This document shows positions 61,318-64,000 of a DNA stretch of 64,000 nt, one piece after another (position 1 is the stretch's first letter; each line of letters begins with the position of its first letter). The notes beneath the pieces are model-generated. The model saw only the letters and a list, made by a program, of their open reading frames with translations. It had not been told where the DNA came from and ran no database searches. Location: NCBI RefSeq assembly GCF_965219715.1, contig NZ_OZ244785.1, positions 1,426,001 to 1,490,000 of the forward strand, written 5' to 3'. The stretch is from Bacterioplanoides sp965219715. GTDB taxonomy: Bacteria > Pseudomonadota > Gammaproteobacteria > Pseudomonadales > Oceanobacteraceae. Position numbers and translations under genes: made by a program.

Positions 61318-62457
61318 TTACAGCTCAGAATACGGATGATTTCCTTCACTCCAGGGATTGGTTGTTAATTGCCTGAGCCACTCAAACGGAACATCTTTAA
61401 CCGTTTTATGTTGCCATTTTGGCTTGTAGTCTTTATCAATTACCATCGCACGAACCCCTTCAGAAAAATCCGGATGACGCACAGCCTGATAGGCCAGAGT
61501 CAACTCCCAGCTCACCACTTCTTTAAGACTCATCTGCGCCCCCTGCTCAATCTGCTGCATAATCAGATGGGCGGTTGCCGGGCAGGCTTTTTTGAAATTA
61601 TCCAGCCCTTGTTTCAACCATTTATTCTTGGTCTTATGCTGCTTCATTCGCGCAGCAATGTCTTCCAGTTCAGGGGTGGAAAATAAATATTCTAAATCCG
61701 TGCTGATCTCATCTAACTGACTGGCTGGCATGGCTTCTGAACTGTCGCCATCCAGTTGATTAAGAACCGCACGCACCTGCTGATGATTTACCGCGCGGTT
61801 ATCGCTCCAGTTCTGTTCTAGCAGCGCATCCAGCATGGTTTGCCAGCGCTCGTGACTGATCGCATATTGAATCAGTTTCAGTTTTTTGCTGTCAGTGGTA
61901 TTCATATGACTGCCACTGAGACCCATCCAGTGACCAGCCGGATAGGGTAAGCGCGACAGATAATAACTGGCAGCCACATCCGGGTATAAACCAATCCGTA
62001 CTTCCGGCCACGCCAGCTTAAGGCATTCACTGCCAACTCTGTGATTAGCGGCTATAAACAAGCCTAATCCACCACCCATCACAAAACCGTGTCCCCAGGC
62101 AATTAACGGCTTGGTAATCTGATGCAGGCGATAATTTTTAGCGTATTCACCGGCAAAAAAGGCATCGGCATATTGTAACCGCTGACTCTCATCGCTGTGG
62201 GTCATGCTGTCGTACAACTTGCGGATATCGCCACCGGCACAAAACGCTTTTTCTCCAGCGCCACGCATGATGATCGCAGCAATACTATTGTCCTGGTTCC
62301 AATGCTCAATCTGTTCATCAATCAGGTTCACCATATCCAGATCAACCGCATTCATGGCTTCAGGAACATTCAGCGTCATCAGCGCAATTTTATAGTCTGA
62401 GCCACTGGCAAGTTCTTCAAATAAAACAGCGTCTGATGGCATTGTATTAACAGTCAC
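61318..62457 (-). CDS. 3-hydroxyisobutyryl-CoA hydrolase-like enoyl-CoA hydratase family protein
   Basis: 379 residues from GTG 62457 (GGGGA six bases upstream); the frame extends to 62622 but those residues are not family-like. ALMTLNVPEAMNAVD, GEKAFCAGGDIRKLYD, WGHGFVMGGGLGLFIAANHRV and WPEVRIGLYPDVAASYYLSRLP are the HIBCH (ECH_2) signature. It would release 3-hydroxyisobutyrate from its CoA ester in valine breakdown, or act on a related CoA. Single gene. Confidence 0.88.
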   Translation of the reverse strand: MTVNTMPSDAVLFEELASGSDYKIALMTLNVPEAMNAVDLDMVNLIDEQIEHWNQDNSIAAIIMRGAGEKAFCAGGDIRKLYDSMTHSDESQRLQYADAFFAGEYAKNYRLHQITKPLIAWGHGFVMGGGLGLFIAANHRVGSECLKLAWPEVRIGLYPDVAASYYLSRLPYPAGHWMGLSGSHMNTTDSKKLKLIQYAISHERWQTMLDALLEQNWSDNRAVNHQQVRAVLNQLDGDSSEAMPASQLDEISTDLEYLFSTPELEDIAARMKQHKTKNKWLKQGLDNFKKACPATAHLIMQQIEQGAQMSLKEVVSWELTLAYQAVRHPDFSEGVRAMVIDKDYKPKWQHKTVKDVPFEWLRQLTTNPWSEGNHPYSEL

Positions 62458-62536
62458 AGAATTTCCCCGTAATCGGATTTGTAGCATCACAACAGACCAC
62501 GGATAATAGCGTTTTTTATTAGGGCAAACAGTTGTT

Positions 62537-63232
62537 ATGACAGTGGTTTTAAGTCTAATTGTGCTTTTAATGATCTTTGTTTCGCTGTTTCTGTTGCTGC
62601 TGATCGATAAAGACAGCCGCACTAAGCAGTTACGCCAATGCGCTGATCAGCTTGGCCTCAACTACCGCCCGTTTGCAGCACTCAGCAGCGAGATGCGCGA
62701 TGCTCATTTTCATATTATCGAAATTGGTCAGTTCCGGAACTTCCGCCATTTAATTGAAGGTGAGCTGACCAATAACAGCCAGCGCTTGCCATTAAATCTG
62801 TTCGACTACAGCCTGGTCGGCAACGATGGCACAGCAAACCAGACACTGATTCTGATTCATTGCCCGCTGCCCTACGGCAAATTACGAATTCAGCAAAAAT
62901 CCTGGTTACGTGGTGATGCCTTTACCGGACCCGAGATTGAAACCCTGACGCGTTTGCAGGCAGGTCAGCTCCACCCGGAAATCAGCAAGTGGCAGGTATT
63001 CAGCGAGCGCCCGGAAAAAGCCAACCTGCTGTTAACGCCAGAGGTTCGTCGGTGGCTTTTGGCACATCCCCACCTTCACATTGAATGGAGTAATGGCATC
63101 CTGCTGCTCTATCGTCCACAGCATTTATTGGATGAACAAGCGATTGCGGCAGCACTGGAAGCAGCCGGGGAACTTGTGCAGTTGCTGCAACAGAGCACGC
63201 AACCACACAGCGCTCCGCCGCAGGATACATAA
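62537..63232 (+). CDS. Hypothetical membrane-anchored protein
   Basis: 231 residues, one N-terminal helix (LSLIVLLMIFVSLFLLLLI, about 5-23) then a cytoplasmic or periplasmic domain with IIEIGQFRNFRHLIEG and HLHIEWSNGILLLYRP. Family not recognised; DUF3137-like architecture possible. It starts divergently from the neighbouring hydratase gene and is followed 21 bp later by a lipoprotein hydrolase gene. Confidence 0.65.
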   Translation: MTVVLSLIVLLMIFVSLFLLLLIDKDSRTKQLRQCADQLGLNYRPFAALSSEMRDAHFHIIEIGQFRNFRHLIEGELTNNSQRLPLNLFDYSLVGNDGTANQTLILIHCPLPYGKLRIQQKSWLRGDAFTGPEIETLTRLQAGQLHPEISKWQVFSERPEKANLLLTPEVRRWLLAHPHLHIEWSNGILLLYRPQHLLDEQAIAAALEAAGELVQLLQQSTQPHSAPPQDT

Positions 63233-63253
63233 CAACCATAAAGAGATATTCAG

Positions 63254-64000
63254 ATGCGATTCGGCAAACTTATCAGCGCCGCAGGCCTAATTCTGACATT
63301 GGCGGCCTGCAGTACCAGCCAGCAGGACAGCCTGCTGCAGACCGTCGTGGAAATGGGGCGTGACGCGGCCAGCCTGGAAATAAAAACCAGCCAGCTGGAC
63401 GACGTTAATATGACCTACCTGGAGCGCCAGGGTGAAGGCCCGGTGATGCTGTTGTTACACGGCTTTTCTGCCAACAAAGACACCTGGATTCAGTTCGCCG
63501 CCGAACTGCCGGAAAACTACCGCCTGATTGTGCCCGATCTGGCAGGTCACGGTGATACTCCGGCACCCAAGGGTGAAGACTACAACCTGATTCGCCAGGC
63601 CGAACGTCTCAATCAATTAATGGCGAACCTTAACATCAGCAAATTCCACATTGCCGGTAACTCCATGGGCGGTGCCATCAGTGCTATCTACGCTTCGTTA
63701 TATCCTCAACAGGTCAGCAGTCTGACGCTGATTGACGCCGCCGGAGTGGATGCTCCGAATCAGAGCGAATACATGGCAGCGCTGGCGGAGGGAAAAAATC
63801 CTCTGATTGCCACCGATGAAGCCAGCTTTGAATTCCGCATGGACTTTGTGATGTCGAAGGCACCACCACTGCCATGGCCACTGCGCCCCGCTCTGATGCG
63901 CAAAACTCTGGCTCGCCAGCAGCTGAATGAAGATATTTTTGAAGACATGATGGCCACCCGTAAACAGCTGGAAGACACTGGCTTTGAAGCTCGCCTGAGT
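63254..64000 (+). CDS. Alpha/beta-hydrolase lipoprotein (3' end cut by window edge)
   Basis: About 249 residues visible from ATG 63254. Lipobox LTLAAC (Cys19). HGFSANKDTW oxyanion region, DLAGHGDTPAP, nucleophile elbow GNSMGG (Ser near 141) and LIDAAGVDAPN. An esterase/lipase-like hydrolase on the outer or inner membrane; substrate unknown. The catalytic His lies beyond the window. Confidence 0.88.
   Translation, partial: MRFGKLISAAGLILTLAACSTSQQDSLLQTVVEMGRDAASLEIKTSQLDDVNMTYLERQGEGPVMLLLHGFSANKDTWIQFAAELPENYRLIVPDLAGHGDTPAPKGEDYNLIRQAERLNQLMANLNISKFHIAGNSMGGAISAIYASLYPQQVSSLTLIDAAGVDAPNQSEYMAALAEGKNPLIATDEASFEFRMDFVMSKAPPLPWPLRPALMRKTLARQQLNEDIFEDMMATRKQLEDTGFEARLS

Noticed and set aside
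1..64000. Search for tRNA, rRNA, CRISPR arrays and IS elements
   Set aside because: No cloverleaf-like, repeat-spacer or transposase sequences were recognised by eye.

Overview
The window looks like a chromosomal segment of a marine gammaproteobacterium of the Oceanospirillales/Pseudomonadales type. The right half has the conserved order relA-rlmD-cysM-barA and acpS-pdxJ-recO-era-rnc-lepA-mucD-rseC-mucB-mucA-algU // nadB-ygfX-sdhE-ygfZ. A MvaT-like H-NS protein and a divergent fpr/LysR (FinR-like) pair also fit that group. The exact genus cannot be fixed from sequence alone. No rRNA, tRNA, IS element or CRISPR array was seen.

Left half, accessory region. (1) 1-2151: a 2-aminoethylphosphonate (2-AEP) catabolic operon, phnW - HD-domain oxygenase-like gene - phnX, with phnX cut by the window edge. 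(2) 2638-5303: an array of integron-type gene cassettes without an integrase (a CALIN-like array). It has three clear attC sites and one degenerate one, carrying AT-rich genes for an exported protein, a two-helix membrane protein, an unknown 351-residue protein and a DUF2199 protein. (3) 5315-13888: mixed small genes (DUF4442 thioesterase-like, tautomerase, HD hydrolase, DUF1493, PQQ-type sugar dehydrogenase lipoprotein, LysR/DoxX pair, GNAT, SDR, AraC). (4) 13915-25303: on the minus strand, a TonB-dependent receptor, a giant PA14/FN3/metzincin/LamG lipoprotein, and the operon FAD oxidoreductase - DUF5690 permease - GntR/UTRA regulator. (5) 25615-27669: DUF4212 plus a sodium:solute symporter (acetate-type).

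Main result. Three near-identical palindromes of the type TGGTCTAGACCA, matching the known HutC/GntR operator rule GTnTAnAC, lie upstream of phnW (2216), the FAD oxidoreductase operon that includes the GntR gene itself (17333), and the TonB receptor (25292). This ties outer-membrane uptake, inner-membrane uptake, an amine oxidase and phosphonoacetaldehyde cleavage into one predicted 2-AEP regulon spread over 25 kb. A large secreted metzincin with two PA14 domains and a LamG domain sits inside it. This suggests, as inference only, a system for harvesting aminophosphonates from phosphonate-decorated glycoproteins or similar macromolecules.

Right half, 28085-64000: mostly housekeeping. It holds a PIN-PhoH protein, the MvaT-like silencer, an AcoX-like ATP-NAD kinase, PldA, Fpr with its divergent LysR regulator (a perfect 13-bp inverted repeat lies between them), MazG/RelA/RlmD, CysM, the BarA/GacS hybrid kinase, the acpS-to-lepA translation and RNA-processing cluster (without lepB), the sigma-E envelope-stress cluster with an autoregulatory promoter, NadB, SdhE/YgfX, YgfZ, two tandem HDOD proteins, a hydroxyisobutyryl-CoA hydrolase-like enzyme, and a lipoprotein alpha/beta hydrolase cut by the right edge.
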